From assembly GCA_963850525.1 (NCBI GenBank), contig CAWKLQ010000008.1, positions 806,001 to 870,000 on the forward strand: a DNA stretch of 64,000 bases, in the 5' to 3' direction. Below are positions 24,821 to 33,212 of the stretch, piece after piece. The stretch comes from JAEMQF01 sp963850525. GTDB taxonomy: Bacteria; Pseudomonadota; Gammaproteobacteria; Burkholderiales; Burkholderiaceae_C. The notes beneath the pieces are model-generated. The model ran no database searches and had not been told where the DNA came from. It was given only the letters and a program-made list of their open reading frames with translations. Made by a program: the position numbers and the translations under genes. The stretch's first letter is position 1; every line of letters starts with the position of its first letter.

Positions 24821-25602
24821 GGAGCCAGATTGGAAGAGTTGGGAAGGGTCAGCAAGACTTGCCGCGTGCGCAGCTGGTCCGAACCAAGATGATAGTGAAG
24901 CAAGCCGCGCAAGGTGGCCTTCAACTCGGGCAAGGCGGCGCTGCACGCTTGGCGTAGCGCGGCCGGTTCGGCTTGGGCGAGGGCCGCATGCAAGGCGAGC
25001 AGCACCGCGCCGGTCAAGGGGCTCGCGTCGCCGCGCGGCGCGCTCACGCCGGCCTCGGGCAGGAGTGCATACGGCCGCGACGCCTCGAGCGGCTGCTGCG
25101 TCAAGGTCTCCAGGCTGAGATCGGGCAAGACGCCGACTTCGCGCAGCAAGGTCAGCTCGAACGCGCGCAGCGCCGCTTGCAGATGTGCATCGTGAGGCGT
25201 TGCCAGCGCCGGAAGCGCCTGCGCATAGGCGTCGAACAGGGCCGGGTGCGGGTCTTGGCGGGCCAGCAGTTTCATCAGCAGCTCATTCAGATAGAAGCCG
25301 CTGAAGAGCGCGCTGCCGGTGAGCATGGCCGCGCCGCCAGCCCATTCGGCACTGCGCAAATTGTGGATGTCGCTCGCCGTAACTTCGGTTCGCGGGCGTC
25401 CCAGCGTCACGTGAATGCGCTGGAACGGCAACAAGACGCTGCGCAGCTGCGAGTACGGCCGCTTTGCGCCCTTGGCGGCAACGGCAACCCGACCCTGCTC
25501 GCGCGTGAACAGATCGAGAATCAGGCTCGATTCGCTCCAGTCGTAGCGGTGCAGTACGAAGGCCGACAACGACGCATGCTGGCTGCGTTTTGTGGAGGTC
25601 AT
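24817..25602 (-). CDS. recO: DNA repair protein RecO
   Basis: RecFOR recombination mediator that anneals SSB-coated single strands and helps load RecA. It has 261 residues. The N-terminal OB fold (AFVLHRYDWSESSLILDLFTREQGRVAVAAKGAKRP) and the helical C-terminal domain (FYLNELLMKLLARQDPHPALFDAYAQAL, ELTLLREVGVLPDL) are clear. ATG 25602 begins just before the OB fold, with GGAGG-poor upstream sequence. It is first of the recO-pdxJ-acpS-nagZ group and lies 626 bases from era, with which it is often directly linked in relatives. Confidence 0.94.
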   Translation of the reverse strand: MTSTKRSQHASLSAFVLHRYDWSESSLILDLFTREQGRVAVAAKGAKRPYSQLRSVLLPFQRIHVTLGRPRTEVTASDIHNLRSAEWAGGAAMLTGSALFSGFYLNELLMKLLARQDPHPALFDAYAQALPALATPHDAHLQAALRAFELTLLREVGVLPDLSLETLTQQPLEASRPYALLPEAGVSAPRGDASPLTGAVLLALHAALAQAEPAALRQACSAALPELKATLRGLLHYHLGSDQLRTRQVLLTLPNSSNLAP

Positions 25603-26228
25603 GTCACTTGCTCCACCGCGCTTCACAAGATCCGCGATGCGCATCGCGCCGACGCGCTGGGAAGGACAGCTTTCGGCCCGTTGCTGCCGTTCGTCGCGAG
25701 CTTCTTGCGAGGGTTGCAACGCCAGGGCGGTGGCGGTGCCCCCGTGCTCCGGCCCACGCTCGCGGAGCACCGTCCTGAAGCGCAAAGCGAAGCCGCGTCA
25801 ACACGGGATTTACGCCGCATCGGTTGGCAGACACCGCGAATGGGTCCTGCGCCCGGGGGCACCACCACCGCCCTGCTGCACACGCCAGTGGCATGCAGAG
25901 CCTTCGCATGCCACCCGAGTGCCGGGGTAGGTGGCTTGGGGTACGGGCGCAGGCCCCCATTCGCGGTGTGATCAACCTGCACCCGAGAACACCTCGTTGA
26001 TGGCGCAACGCCAGCGGGCCCAATACGGTGCCCCGCGAGCGTGGGGCCGGAGAACGTAGCCCGGGCCACCTGCCCTTTCTCGACCTCTGCACGAACGACG
26101 GCGCGAATGGCAGCAATGGGCCGAGAGCAGCCCGCGCATCTGCGCAGACTTGGCGCACATTGAGGCGTGCATGTTTCACCCTCGTGCCGCCGCCCAGCAC
26201 TGTCGGCCTTCCGGGAGAGACCGCAACT
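25603..26228. repeat. recO-era gap with a diverged inverted repeat
   Basis: No credible gene is seen in these 626 bases; frames exist on both strands but have no start signal or family feature. Two inverted, diverged copies of a ~100-base element are visible at about 25674-25775 and 26022-26123. A 20-base core (25674-25693 against 26104-26123) differs at two positions. A second block around 25743-25765 pairs with 26032-26056 in the same order. It resembles a dispersed intergenic repeat, or the remains of a small non-autonomous element, that separated recO from era. Confidence 0.55.
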
Positions 26229-27200
26229 TCACTCGTAGCCGTAGCTGCGCAGGTGTTCGTCGTCATCGGCCCAGCCGGAGCGCACCTTGACCCACAGCTC
26301 GACGAACACACGCGCATCGAGCAGCGCCTCCAGGTCTTCGCGCGCTTGGGTGCCGATGCGCTTGAGGCGCTCGCCGCCGCTGCCGATGATCATGCCTTTG
26401 TGCGCGTCGCGCTCGACGACGATGCTCGCGGCAACCTTGACGAGGCACTGCTGCCCGGGCGCAGCTTCGACTTCTTCGTAGCGGTCGATCACGACGGTGG
26501 AGGTGTAGGGCAACTCGTCGCCGGTGAGGCGAAACAGTTTTTCGCGAATGATTTCGCTGGCAAGAAAGCGGTCGCTGCGGTCGGTCAACGCGTCTTGCTC
26601 GTAGAACCAGCCTTGCCGGGGGAGGTAGGGCTCGACGATGCCGAGCAGGCGCTGCACATCGGTGGACTTGCGCGCCGACAGCGGCACAAACTGCGCGAAG
26701 TCATGGCGCTCCTGCATGCCCTTCAGCCACGGCGCCAATTCCGCGCGGCGCTGCACGGTGTCGAGCTTGTTCGCGACGAGCAGCACCGGCTTGTTCGACG
26801 GCATCAAGGCGAGGACTTTGGCGTCGTCCAGGCCGAAGCGCCCCGCTTCGACGACGAACAGTACGGCATCGACGTCGGCCAGCACCCCTTGCACGGTGCG
26901 GTTCAACGTGCGATTCAGCGGCGCCAGGTGGTGGATCTGAAACCCCGGTGTGTCGACGAACACGAACTGCGACTGCCCGACGCTGCGGATGCCGGTGATG
27001 CGATGCCGCGTCGTCTGCGCTTTGTTCGACGTGATGCTGACCTTCTGCCCCACCAGCGCGTTGAGCAGGGTCGACTTGCCCACATTGGGGCGGCCGACGA
27101 TGGCCACCAGCCCGCAGCGTTGCCCCGGCTCAGCGCCGATTTCAAGCGCTGACGCAACCGGCAGGCCGGAGTCACTCGCCGGGAGTGGCGCAGTGGTCAT
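26229..27200 (-). CDS. era: GTPase Era
   Basis: Essential GTPase for 16S rRNA maturation and 30S assembly, 323 residues. The G domain shows GRPNVGKSTLLNALVG (G1), TTRHRITG (G2), VDTPGF (G3) and VANKLD (G4). The C-terminal KH domain includes IVVERDAHKGMIIGSGGERLKRIGTQAREDLE. It is 20-25 residues longer than E. coli Era at the N-terminus. ATG 27200 overlaps the rnc stop (ATGA), the conserved rnc-era coupling. Confidence 0.96.
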   Translation of the reverse strand: MTTAPLPASDSGLPVASALEIGAEPGQRCGLVAIVGRPNVGKSTLLNALVGQKVSITSNKAQTTRHRITGIRSVGQSQFVFVDTPGFQIHHLAPLNRTLNRTVQGVLADVDAVLFVVEAGRFGLDDAKVLALMPSNKPVLLVANKLDTVQRRAELAPWLKGMQERHDFAQFVPLSARKSTDVQRLLGIVEPYLPRQGWFYEQDALTDRSDRFLASEIIREKLFRLTGDELPYTSTVVIDRYEEVEAAPGQQCLVKVAASIVVERDAHKGMIIGSGGERLKRIGTQAREDLEALLDARVFVELWVKVRSGWADDDEHLRSYGYE

Positions 27201-27901
27201 GAGTGCAGGGGTCCTTCGGGCTTGTCCGCCGCGTGCAACACGGCGAGCATGCGCCGTGCCGCCTCTTGTTCGGCGATGCGTCGCGAACGCCCCTCGCCGA
27301 GTTCAGCCAGGTGCAGTGTCGGGACGGCGCATTCGACGTCGAAAGTCTGGGCGTGCGGTTGGCCTCGCGTATTCACGATTCGGTAGTTCGGAACCGCCAG
27401 GTGCCGCGCCTGCAGCCACTCCTGGAGTTCGGTCTTTGGATCCTTGCTCCAACTGCCTTTGTCGGTGGTGGCGATGATTTCGCCGAAGAGCCGCTCGACG
27501 ACACATTGTGCGGCGCCGAACCCGCCATCGAGAAACGCCGCGCCGATGACGGCCTCCAGCGCGTCGGCGAGGATCGAGGCACGCTGCGCGCCGCCGCCGC
27601 GTGCCTCGCCTTCGCTGAGCACGACCACCTCAGGCAGACCCAACTGCAGGGCCACACGGTGCAGACTTTCTTCGCGAACCAAGTGGGCCCGCACACGTGT
27701 CATGTCGCCCTCGTCGGACCCGGAAAAGTGGTCGTAGAGCAGGCTGGAGACGGCCAGGCTCAGCACCGCGTCGCCGAGGAACTCGAGCCTTTCGTTGTGG
27801 CCGGCGCCGTGGCTGCGATGGGTCAGCGCCCGGGCCAGCAAGTCAGCGTCGGCGAAGCGATGGCCAATGCGCTGCTGCAGGGCCTCGAGCCGGCTGTCCA
27901 T
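27197..27901 (-). CDS. rnc: Ribonuclease III
   Basis: Double-strand RNA endonuclease for rRNA and mRNA processing, 234 residues. The RNase III signature HNERLEFLGDAVLSLAVS carries the catalytic acidic residues; a further acidic pair is in ADALEAVIGAAFLDGG. The C-terminal dsRNA-binding domain runs from DPKTELQEWLQ to RIAEQEAARRMLAVL. ATG 27901 was chosen at the normal N-terminus (MDSRLEALQQRIGHRF). It is part of the lepA-lepB-DUF4845-rnc-era cluster. Confidence 0.96.
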   Translation of the reverse strand: MDSRLEALQQRIGHRFADADLLARALTHRSHGAGHNERLEFLGDAVLSLAVSSLLYDHFSGSDEGDMTRVRAHLVREESLHRVALQLGLPEVVVLSEGEARGGGAQRASILADALEAVIGAAFLDGGFGAAQCVVERLFGEIIATTDKGSWSKDPKTELQEWLQARHLAVPNYRIVNTRGQPHAQTFDVECAVPTLHLAELGEGRSRRIAEQEAARRMLAVLHAADKPEGPLHS

Positions 27902-27912
27902 TGCGTGCAGCG

Positions 27913-28305
27913 TCAGTAGGTTCGGCCACCCTTGGACCGCGCCTCGTACTTGATCAGCAAATAGACCGGCTTGAAGATTTCGATCTCGCTGTCGTAGGCG
28001 AATCCGACCACGACCTGATCGTTCTCCTTCGTGATCGACAAGTCCTTGCCGGTGATGGCCTTGAAGTCGTCGATTTCGCGTTGTCGATCGAACGCTGACC
28101 TGATCTGAGGAACGGTGCCTCCGGGTTCTGCCGACACCTTGTTGATGGCCTTGACGATCGCGAAGTACTCGATCGTGCTCGGCACGACGCGCATGACCAC
28201 GAGGGACACGGCGCCGATCAGAATGGCCCACATCAGCAGGCCGAACAAGGTGATGCCGCGCTGCCGGGACGCAAGGATTCGACGCGTTGGGGACTCGACT
28301 GTCAT
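27913..28305 (-). CDS. DUF4845 membrane protein
   Basis: 130-residue protein with one N-terminal membrane segment (GITLFGLLMWAILIGAVSLVVM) preceded by a basic ASRQR, resembling a pilin-like or type II anchor. VVPSTIEYFAIVKAINKV and the C-terminal VVGFAYDSEIEIFKPVYLLIKYE are conserved in DUF4845 proteins of Betaproteobacteria and Gammaproteobacteria. It sits at its standard place between lepB and rnc. ATG 28305 has an AGGAG site ten bases upstream. The function is not established. Confidence 0.85.
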   Translation of the reverse strand: MTVESPTRRILASRQRGITLFGLLMWAILIGAVSLVVMRVVPSTIEYFAIVKAINKVSAEPGGTVPQIRSAFDRQREIDDFKAITGKDLSITKENDQVVVGFAYDSEIEIFKPVYLLIKYEARSKGGRTY

Positions 28306-28361
28306 TGTGCTTGGCTCCTGTCGTGCCGATACCGCAGGTTCGCTCCTCATGTTACAGGACA

Positions 28362-29342
28362 CTATTGGAACGAGCCGATTCGCTTCAAGTTGCCGAAGTT
28401 CATCCACACGAAGAATGCCTTGCCGACGATATTCTGATCGGGAACGAAGCCCCAAAAACGCGAATCCTGCGAGTTGTCCCGGTTGTCACCCATCATGAAG
28501 TAGTGACCCGGCGGGACTTTGCAGCTGACGCTGTCAGCGGTGAAGCGGCAATTCTCGCGAAACGGAAAGCTGCTGCGCTCGTCGGCCCCGCCATAAAACG
28601 GCTGGCTGTTCGGATTCACAAGGATTCCGTGCGCCCCATCGCCAAGACGCTCTGTGAACTCGGGGAAGTAGCGCTGCGACTCTTCGTCGTAAAACCCCGG
28701 CGGCGGCTTCTGATCGACGGCCACCAGCGTGCCGTTGACGGAAAGCCGCTGCTGCCGGTAGACGATTTCATCGCCGGGAACGCCGACGACGCGCTTGATG
28801 TAGTCGATGCTTGTATCGCGCGGATAGCGGAACACCATCACGTCGCCGCGCTGCGGGTCGTTGTTCGCAATGATCTTCTTGTTGATGACCGGCAAGCGCA
28901 CGCCGTAGTGAAACTTGCTGACGAGAATCAAGTCCCCCACGAGCAGCGTCGGCAGCATCGACGACGACGGAATCTTGAACGGTTCGTAGAGGAAAGAACG
29001 CAGCAGGAAGACCGCCAGGATCACCGGGAACAGCCCGGCCGTCCAGTCCAGCCACCAGGGTTGCGCCAGCACGGCGTCTTTGGCCTGGTCGAGGTTGTTG
29101 TCGACTTTCGCGATGCCTTGCGCGCTGAGCTTCTCGCGGCGCGCTGCGTCTTGCTTCTCGATCTCCACTGCGGCACACACCCGGCGCGGGGCGAAGTGGA
29201 AGCGCTCCGCCAGCCAGAAGCCGAGCGTGACGAGGGTCAGGATGAAAAGCAGAAGCGAGAAGTTGCCCGTCCACTTCCCTAGGTACCAACCGCCAAGAAA
29301 TGCGGCCAAGGCACCGTACAACACCGCGGTCAAGGGTCCCAT
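28362..29342 (-). CDS. lepB: Signal peptidase I
   Basis: Inner-membrane serine/lysine protease that cleaves Sec and Tat signal peptides; 326 residues. Two N-terminal hydrophobic segments are followed by the catalytic box B FKIPSSSMLPTLLVGD (nucleophile serine) and box D/E YIKRVVGVPGDEIVY (general-base lysine). GHYFMMGDNRDNSQDSRFWGFV is box E. The ATG shares one base with the lepA stop (TGATG), so the two are coupled. Expression with lepA is the classical arrangement. Confidence 0.96.
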   Translation of the reverse strand: MGPLTAVLYGALAAFLGGWYLGKWTGNFSLLLFILTLVTLGFWLAERFHFAPRRVCAAVEIEKQDAARREKLSAQGIAKVDNNLDQAKDAVLAQPWWLDWTAGLFPVILAVFLLRSFLYEPFKIPSSSMLPTLLVGDLILVSKFHYGVRLPVINKKIIANNDPQRGDVMVFRYPRDTSIDYIKRVVGVPGDEIVYRQQRLSVNGTLVAVDQKPPPGFYDEESQRYFPEFTERLGDGAHGILVNPNSQPFYGGADERSSFPFRENCRFTADSVSCKVPPGHYFMMGDNRDNSQDSRFWGFVPDQNIVGKAFFVWMNFGNLKRIGSFQ

Positions 29343-31150
29343 CAATCGTCCACCTGCAGGATGGCCAGAAACGCTTCCTGCGGAACCTCGACGGTACCGA
29401 TCTGCTTCATGCGTTTCTTGCCGGCCTTTTGTTTTTCGAGAAGTTTGCGCTTGCGGGAGATGTCTCCGCCGTAGCACTTGGCGATCACGTTCTTGCGCAG
29501 TGCCTTGATTGTCTCACGCGCAATGATGTTGGCACCGATCGCCGCCTGGATCGCGACATCGTACATTTGGCGCGAGATGATCTCGCGCATCTTCGACACC
29601 ACCGCCCGGCCGCGGTACTGGCTCTGGCCGCGGTGCACGATGATCGACAGCGCATCGACACGCTCGCCGTTGAGCAGAATATCGACCTTCACGACATCGG
29701 CGGCGCGGTATTCCTTGAACTCGTAGTCCATCGACGCGTAGCCGCGCGACACGCTCTTGAGGCGGTCGAAGAAGTCGAGCACGATTTCGGCCAGCGGCAT
29801 TTCGTAGGTGAGCAGCACCTGGCGGCCGTGGTAGGCCATGTTGACTTGGTTGCCGCGTTTCTGGTTGGCCAAAGTCATCACCGGGCCCACATAGTCTTGC
29901 GGCATGTAGAGATGGACCGTGACGATGGGCTCACGGATCTCGTGAATGCGCCCCGGGTCGGGCAACTTCGACGGGTTCTCGATCAGGATCACGTCCTTGT
30001 TGCCCAGTTCGACTTGGTAGACGACGCTGGGCGCGGTCGTGATCAGGTCCTGGTCGAACTCGCGCTCGAGCCGCTCCTGAACGATTTCCATGTGCAGAAG
30101 GCCGAGAAAGCCGCAGCGAAAGCCGAAGCCCAAGGCTTGGCTGACTTCGGGTTCGTAGCGCAACGAGGAGTCGTTGAGCTTGAGTTTTTCCAGGGCGTCG
30201 CGCAGTTGTTCGTATTCGCTCGCTTCAGTCGGGTACAGGCCGGCAAACACTTGCGGCTGGATTTCCTTGAAGCCCGGCAGCGCTTCGGTCGCCACGCCCA
30301 GATTGTTGGGAAGCTTTTTTTCGAGCGTGACGGTGTCGCCTACTTTGGCAGCCTGCAGTTCGCGAATTCCGGCGATGACAAAGCCCACCTCGCCGGCCTG
30401 CAGCGACTCGCGCGGCACCGACTTTGGTGTGAACACGCCCAGCTGCTCGGCGCCGTAGCACGCGTCGCTCGCCATCAGGCGAATGCGTTCGCCGCGGGTC
30501 AGCGAACCGTCGACGACGCGCACCAGCATCACGACGCCGACGTAGTTGTCAAACCAGGAGTCGACGATCATCGCGCGCAGCGGCGCCTTCGGATTGCCGC
30601 GCGGCGCGGGCATGCGGTGGATCACCGCCTCCAGGATGTCGTCGATGCCCTCACCGGTTTTCGCGCTGCAGGGAATCGCGTCATCGGCGTCGATGCCGAT
30701 CACGTCTTCGATTTCCTCGCGGGCGCGCTGCGGATCGGCCTGCGGCAAGTCCATCTTGTTCAGCACCGGGACGACATCCACGCCGAGTTCGATCGCCGTG
30801 TAGCAGTTGGCTACCGTCTGCGCTTCGACACCCTGGCTCGCGTCGACCACCAGCAGCGCCCCTTCGCAGGCCGACAGCGAGCGGCTCACTTCATAGGAAA
30901 AGTCGACGTGGCCCGGCGTGTCGATCAGATTCAGGTTGTAGGTTTTGCCGTCGCGCGCGGTGTAGCTGAGTGCTGCCGTCTGCGCCTTGATCGTGATGCC
31001 GCGCTCGCGCTCGATGTCCATCGAGTCGAGCACCTGCGCCTCCATCTCCCGGTCACTCAGTCCGCCACAACGCTGGATCAACCGATCCGCCAAAGTGCTC
31101 TTGCCGTGGTCGATGTGGGCAATGATGGAGAAATTGCGGATGTGATCCAT
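29342..31150 (-). CDS. lepA: Elongation factor 4 (LepA)
   Basis: Ribosome-bound translational GTPase, 602 residues. G1 AHIDHGKSTLADRL, G3 DTPGHVDFSYEVSRSL and G4 NKMDLPQ are present, then domains II/III and the LepA-specific C-terminal domain (KVDILLNGERVDALSIIVHR, KRKLLEKQKAGKKRMKQIG). ATG 31150 gives the normal N-terminus MDHIRNFSI. Its 5' leader contains several hairpins and lies behind a terminator at 31254-31285, so it probably has a promoter of its own. Confidence 0.97.
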   Translation of the reverse strand: MDHIRNFSIIAHIDHGKSTLADRLIQRCGGLSDREMEAQVLDSMDIERERGITIKAQTAALSYTARDGKTYNLNLIDTPGHVDFSYEVSRSLSACEGALLVVDASQGVEAQTVANCYTAIELGVDVVPVLNKMDLPQADPQRAREEIEDVIGIDADDAIPCSAKTGEGIDDILEAVIHRMPAPRGNPKAPLRAMIVDSWFDNYVGVVMLVRVVDGSLTRGERIRLMASDACYGAEQLGVFTPKSVPRESLQAGEVGFVIAGIRELQAAKVGDTVTLEKKLPNNLGVATEALPGFKEIQPQVFAGLYPTEASEYEQLRDALEKLKLNDSSLRYEPEVSQALGFGFRCGFLGLLHMEIVQERLEREFDQDLITTAPSVVYQVELGNKDVILIENPSKLPDPGRIHEIREPIVTVHLYMPQDYVGPVMTLANQKRGNQVNMAYHGRQVLLTYEMPLAEIVLDFFDRLKSVSRGYASMDYEFKEYRAADVVKVDILLNGERVDALSIIVHRGQSQYRGRAVVSKMREIISRQMYDVAIQAAIGANIIARETIKALRKNVIAKCYGGDISRKRKLLEKQKAGKKRMKQIGTVEVPQEAFLAILQVDD

Positions 31151-31161
31151 GCTGCTGGTCG

Positions 31162-31242
31162 GAGCCTCAGTCGGAAGCCACAACGACGAAGTCGTTGCGT
31201 TGGAGGCTCATATCGCGAAGCGATGTGAAGGCCCGAAGGGCC
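31162..31242 (-). other. Run of hairpins in the lepA leader
   Basis: Three hairpins lie in the 92 bases before lepA. GAGCCTC at 31162-31168 pairs with 31203-31209 and encloses CAACGAC/GTCGTTG (31181-31187 with 31191-31197). ATCGC/GCGAT pairs at 31212-31224, and GGCCC/GGGCC at 31230-31242. All stems are perfect and short-looped. In the messenger they would give a compact structured leader next to the start codon. Confidence 0.5.
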
Positions 31243-31253
31243 GTGCCGTAAAC

Positions 31254-31285
31254 AAAAAAAAGGCACGTCAAAAAACCGACGCGCC
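31254..31285 (-). terminator. Rho-independent terminator (minus strand)
   Basis: Read on the minus strand, an 8-base stem (GGCGCGTC with GACGTGCC, one G-U pair; 31278-31285 and 31262-31269) with an 8-base loop is followed at once by eight T residues (31261-31254). It would end transcripts arriving from the degP side, or a small RNA starting just upstream. Confidence 0.75.
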
Positions 31286-31318
31286 TTCCAACAAAACGTA
31301 TGGCAACTGCTTGTTGGG
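31254..31318 (-). ncRNA. Candidate small RNA ending at the terminator
   Basis: A -10-like TACAAT on the minus strand (31324-31329) would start a transcript near 31318. That transcript would have a first hairpin CCAACAA/TTGTTGG (31288-31294 with 31311-31317) and then the terminator hairpin with its U-run, about 65 bases in all. The shape resembles Hfq-type small RNAs. The -35 region is poor, and the alternative is that this is simply the 3' end of the rpoE-degP messenger. Confidence 0.3.
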
Positions 31319-31400
31319 CTTTCATTGTAGCCACAAGGACCGGCCGGAAAACCGCGCCAATGCTTGATTTCTCAGCGTTGCGGGTGGCCAACACGAATTC

Positions 31401-31435
31401 TTATCAACAACTTATGCACAGGACCCTGTGGGTTA
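31401..31435. other. Cluster of DnaA-box-like 9-mers
   Basis: TTATCAACA (31401-31409), TTATGCACA (31412-31420) and, on the other strand, TAACCCACA (31427-31435) fall within 35 bases in an AT-richer part of the degP-lepA gap. Each is one to three mismatches from the DnaA box TTATCCACA. There is no dnaA/dnaN or AT-rich unwinding region nearby, so this is not an origin. The rest of the 31286-31695 gap holds no gene that I can support. Confidence 0.4.
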
Positions 31436-31695
31436 TCTGGGGACAGAATTCGAGCCCTTGATTTCAATGAATTTTTCCAGAACAAGGCGTAAACACCAAC
31501 TTAGATTGAACAAGAAAGTCGACGCAATACAGACAACTTCCTTCAGATTCGACTGAATATGGGGCACTCAGACCGAGGCCAGATCGCTGGACCCGCCGGC
31601 AATCAACCGTCAGTTTCAGTCGGCTTCTTGCCATATTGTGAAAAGACCTGGCTCACAAGTCGGACGCGCACCCCGCGAGTCGACTGGCCGCAGAG

Positions 31696-33159
31696 CTAGC
31701 GGGCCGGCTTGATCACAATAAAGGTTGCCGCGTCACCGCGCTTGACCAGCACCGTCACCGACTTGGTCTTGTCGATCTTCGCCGCAAGCCCTTCGAACTG
31801 TTTGGTTGACGTCACCTCGGTGTTGTCCACAGACAAGATGACGTCTCCCTCACGCAGACCGGCGCGCGCCGCGGCGCCGTCCACCGATTCGACGCGCACT
31901 CCATTCTTGATCTTGAGTTCGCGCTTCTGCGCCTCGTTGAGTTCCACGACCACCAGCCCCAGGGTCTCGACACTGGCTTTGGGCTTGGGCTCACTTTGTG
32001 CCGTGCGACGCGCGCGTTCCGGTTCGACTTCGGCCACGGTGACGTTGAAGTCGCGGTACGCGCCACGACGAAACACTTGCACCGACACCTTCGTTCCGGG
32101 CTTCACGCCGCCCACGATGCGCGGCAGGTCGCCCGACTTCTCGATCGCCTTGCCGTCGAATTTGGTGATGATGTCACCGGCCTCGATGCCGGCTTTCTCC
32201 GCCGGGCCTCCCGACTCGACGCTGCGAACCAGCGCCCCCATTGCCTTGCCCAAGCCGATCGACTCGGCAACTTCCTTGGTCACCTGGTCGATGCTGACCG
32301 CAATGCGCCCGCGAATGACGCGCCCGCTGGTTCGAAGCTGATCGGACACGCGGCTCGCCTCGTCGATCGGAATCGCAAACGAGATTCCCTGGTAGCCGCC
32401 CGAGCGGCTGTAAATCTGCGAGTTGATGCCGACCACTTCGCCGCGCATGTTGATCAACGGGCCGCCCGAGTTGCCGGGGTTGATGGCCACATCGGTTTGA
32501 ATCAGAGGCAAGAATTCGCCGGTGTCGCGCGACTTGGCGCTGACGATTCCCGCCGTCACGGTGTTCTCCAGACCGAAAGGCGAGCCGATGGCGATCACCC
32601 ACTCGCCCACCTTGAGCCGGCTCACGTCGCCCAGGCGCACCGTCGGCAAACCTGCCGCCTCGATCTTGAGCAGCGCGACATCAGAGCGGCGATCCGCGCC
32701 GATGGGCTTGGCCTTGAACTCGCGTTTGTCGGTGAGCGTGACGATGACTTCTTCAGCGCCGTCGACGACGTGGGCGTTCGTCATCACGTAACCGTCGGCG
32801 CTGAGGATGAAGCCCGAGCCCACACCGCGTTGCTGCGGTTCGCCTTCGGGCGCCTGACGCGGGCCGCGCGGCGACGGCTGGCCCGGCGCCGGCAAGCCGA
32901 AGCGCCGGAAGAACTCGAGCATGTCTTCGTCGATTTCCGGGCCCGCGCCGCTGCGCGACGCCGTGCGCGAGCGCTCGAGGGTTCGAATGTTGACCACCGC
33001 CGGCCCCACCTTTTCCACCAAATCGGTGAAATCAGGAAGCGCCTGCGCGTGCGCCGCGCCGCTTGCCGCGAGGCCAACCGCGCCCGCGATCAAGAGCGCC
33101 GCACCGCACCATTGGCGCCACGAGGAGATAAGGTGCGTGGATTCAGATTTCATTTGCAT
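31696..33159 (-). CDS. degP: Do-family periplasmic serine protease/chaperone (DegP/MucD)
   Basis: Envelope quality-control protease, 487 residues. A signal peptide (LLIAGAVGLAASGAAHAQA, cleavage after AHA) precedes the trypsin-like domain. The catalytic triad is H in VMTNAHVVDGA, D in RRSDVALLKIE and S in INPGNSGGPL. Two PDZ domains follow (GALVRSVESGGPAEKAGIEAGDII; GVRVESVDGAAARAGLREGDVI). ATG 33159 was chosen; a second ATG lies two codons in. It ends the rpoE-rseA-rseB-degP unit, the sigma-E regulon's own protease. Confidence 0.95.
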   Translation of the reverse strand: MQMKSESTHLISSWRQWCGAALLIAGAVGLAASGAAHAQALPDFTDLVEKVGPAVVNIRTLERSRTASRSGAGPEIDEDMLEFFRRFGLPAPGQPSPRGPRQAPEGEPQQRGVGSGFILSADGYVMTNAHVVDGAEEVIVTLTDKREFKAKPIGADRRSDVALLKIEAAGLPTVRLGDVSRLKVGEWVIAIGSPFGLENTVTAGIVSAKSRDTGEFLPLIQTDVAINPGNSGGPLINMRGEVVGINSQIYSRSGGYQGISFAIPIDEASRVSDQLRTSGRVIRGRIAVSIDQVTKEVAESIGLGKAMGALVRSVESGGPAEKAGIEAGDIITKFDGKAIEKSGDLPRIVGGVKPGTKVSVQVFRRGAYRDFNVTVAEVEPERARRTAQSEPKPKASVETLGLVVVELNEAQKRELKIKNGVRVESVDGAAARAGLREGDVILSVDNTEVTSTKQFEGLAAKIDKTKSVTVLVKRGDAATFIVIKPAR

Positions 33160-33212
33160 GTTGCGTTTGCCTTGACCAAGAATTTTCCAGGAAATCGAAT
33201 GTGGGTCGGGCG

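Noticed and set aside
29300..31228. 642-codon open frame on the plus strand opposite lepA
   Set aside because: It is the antisense shadow of lepA. Its translation is rich in H, R, D, V low-complexity stretches and has no family motif; high-GC codon bias leaves such frames open.
31167..31394. 75-codon minus-strand frame upstream of lepA
   Set aside because: It runs through the terminator, its T-run and the leader hairpins, has no ribosome-binding site, and resembles no family.
31381..31450. Replication origin
   Set aside because: DnaA-box-like sites exist, but there is no dnaA, dnaN, gyrB, rpmH or AT-rich unwinding region near; kept only as a box cluster.
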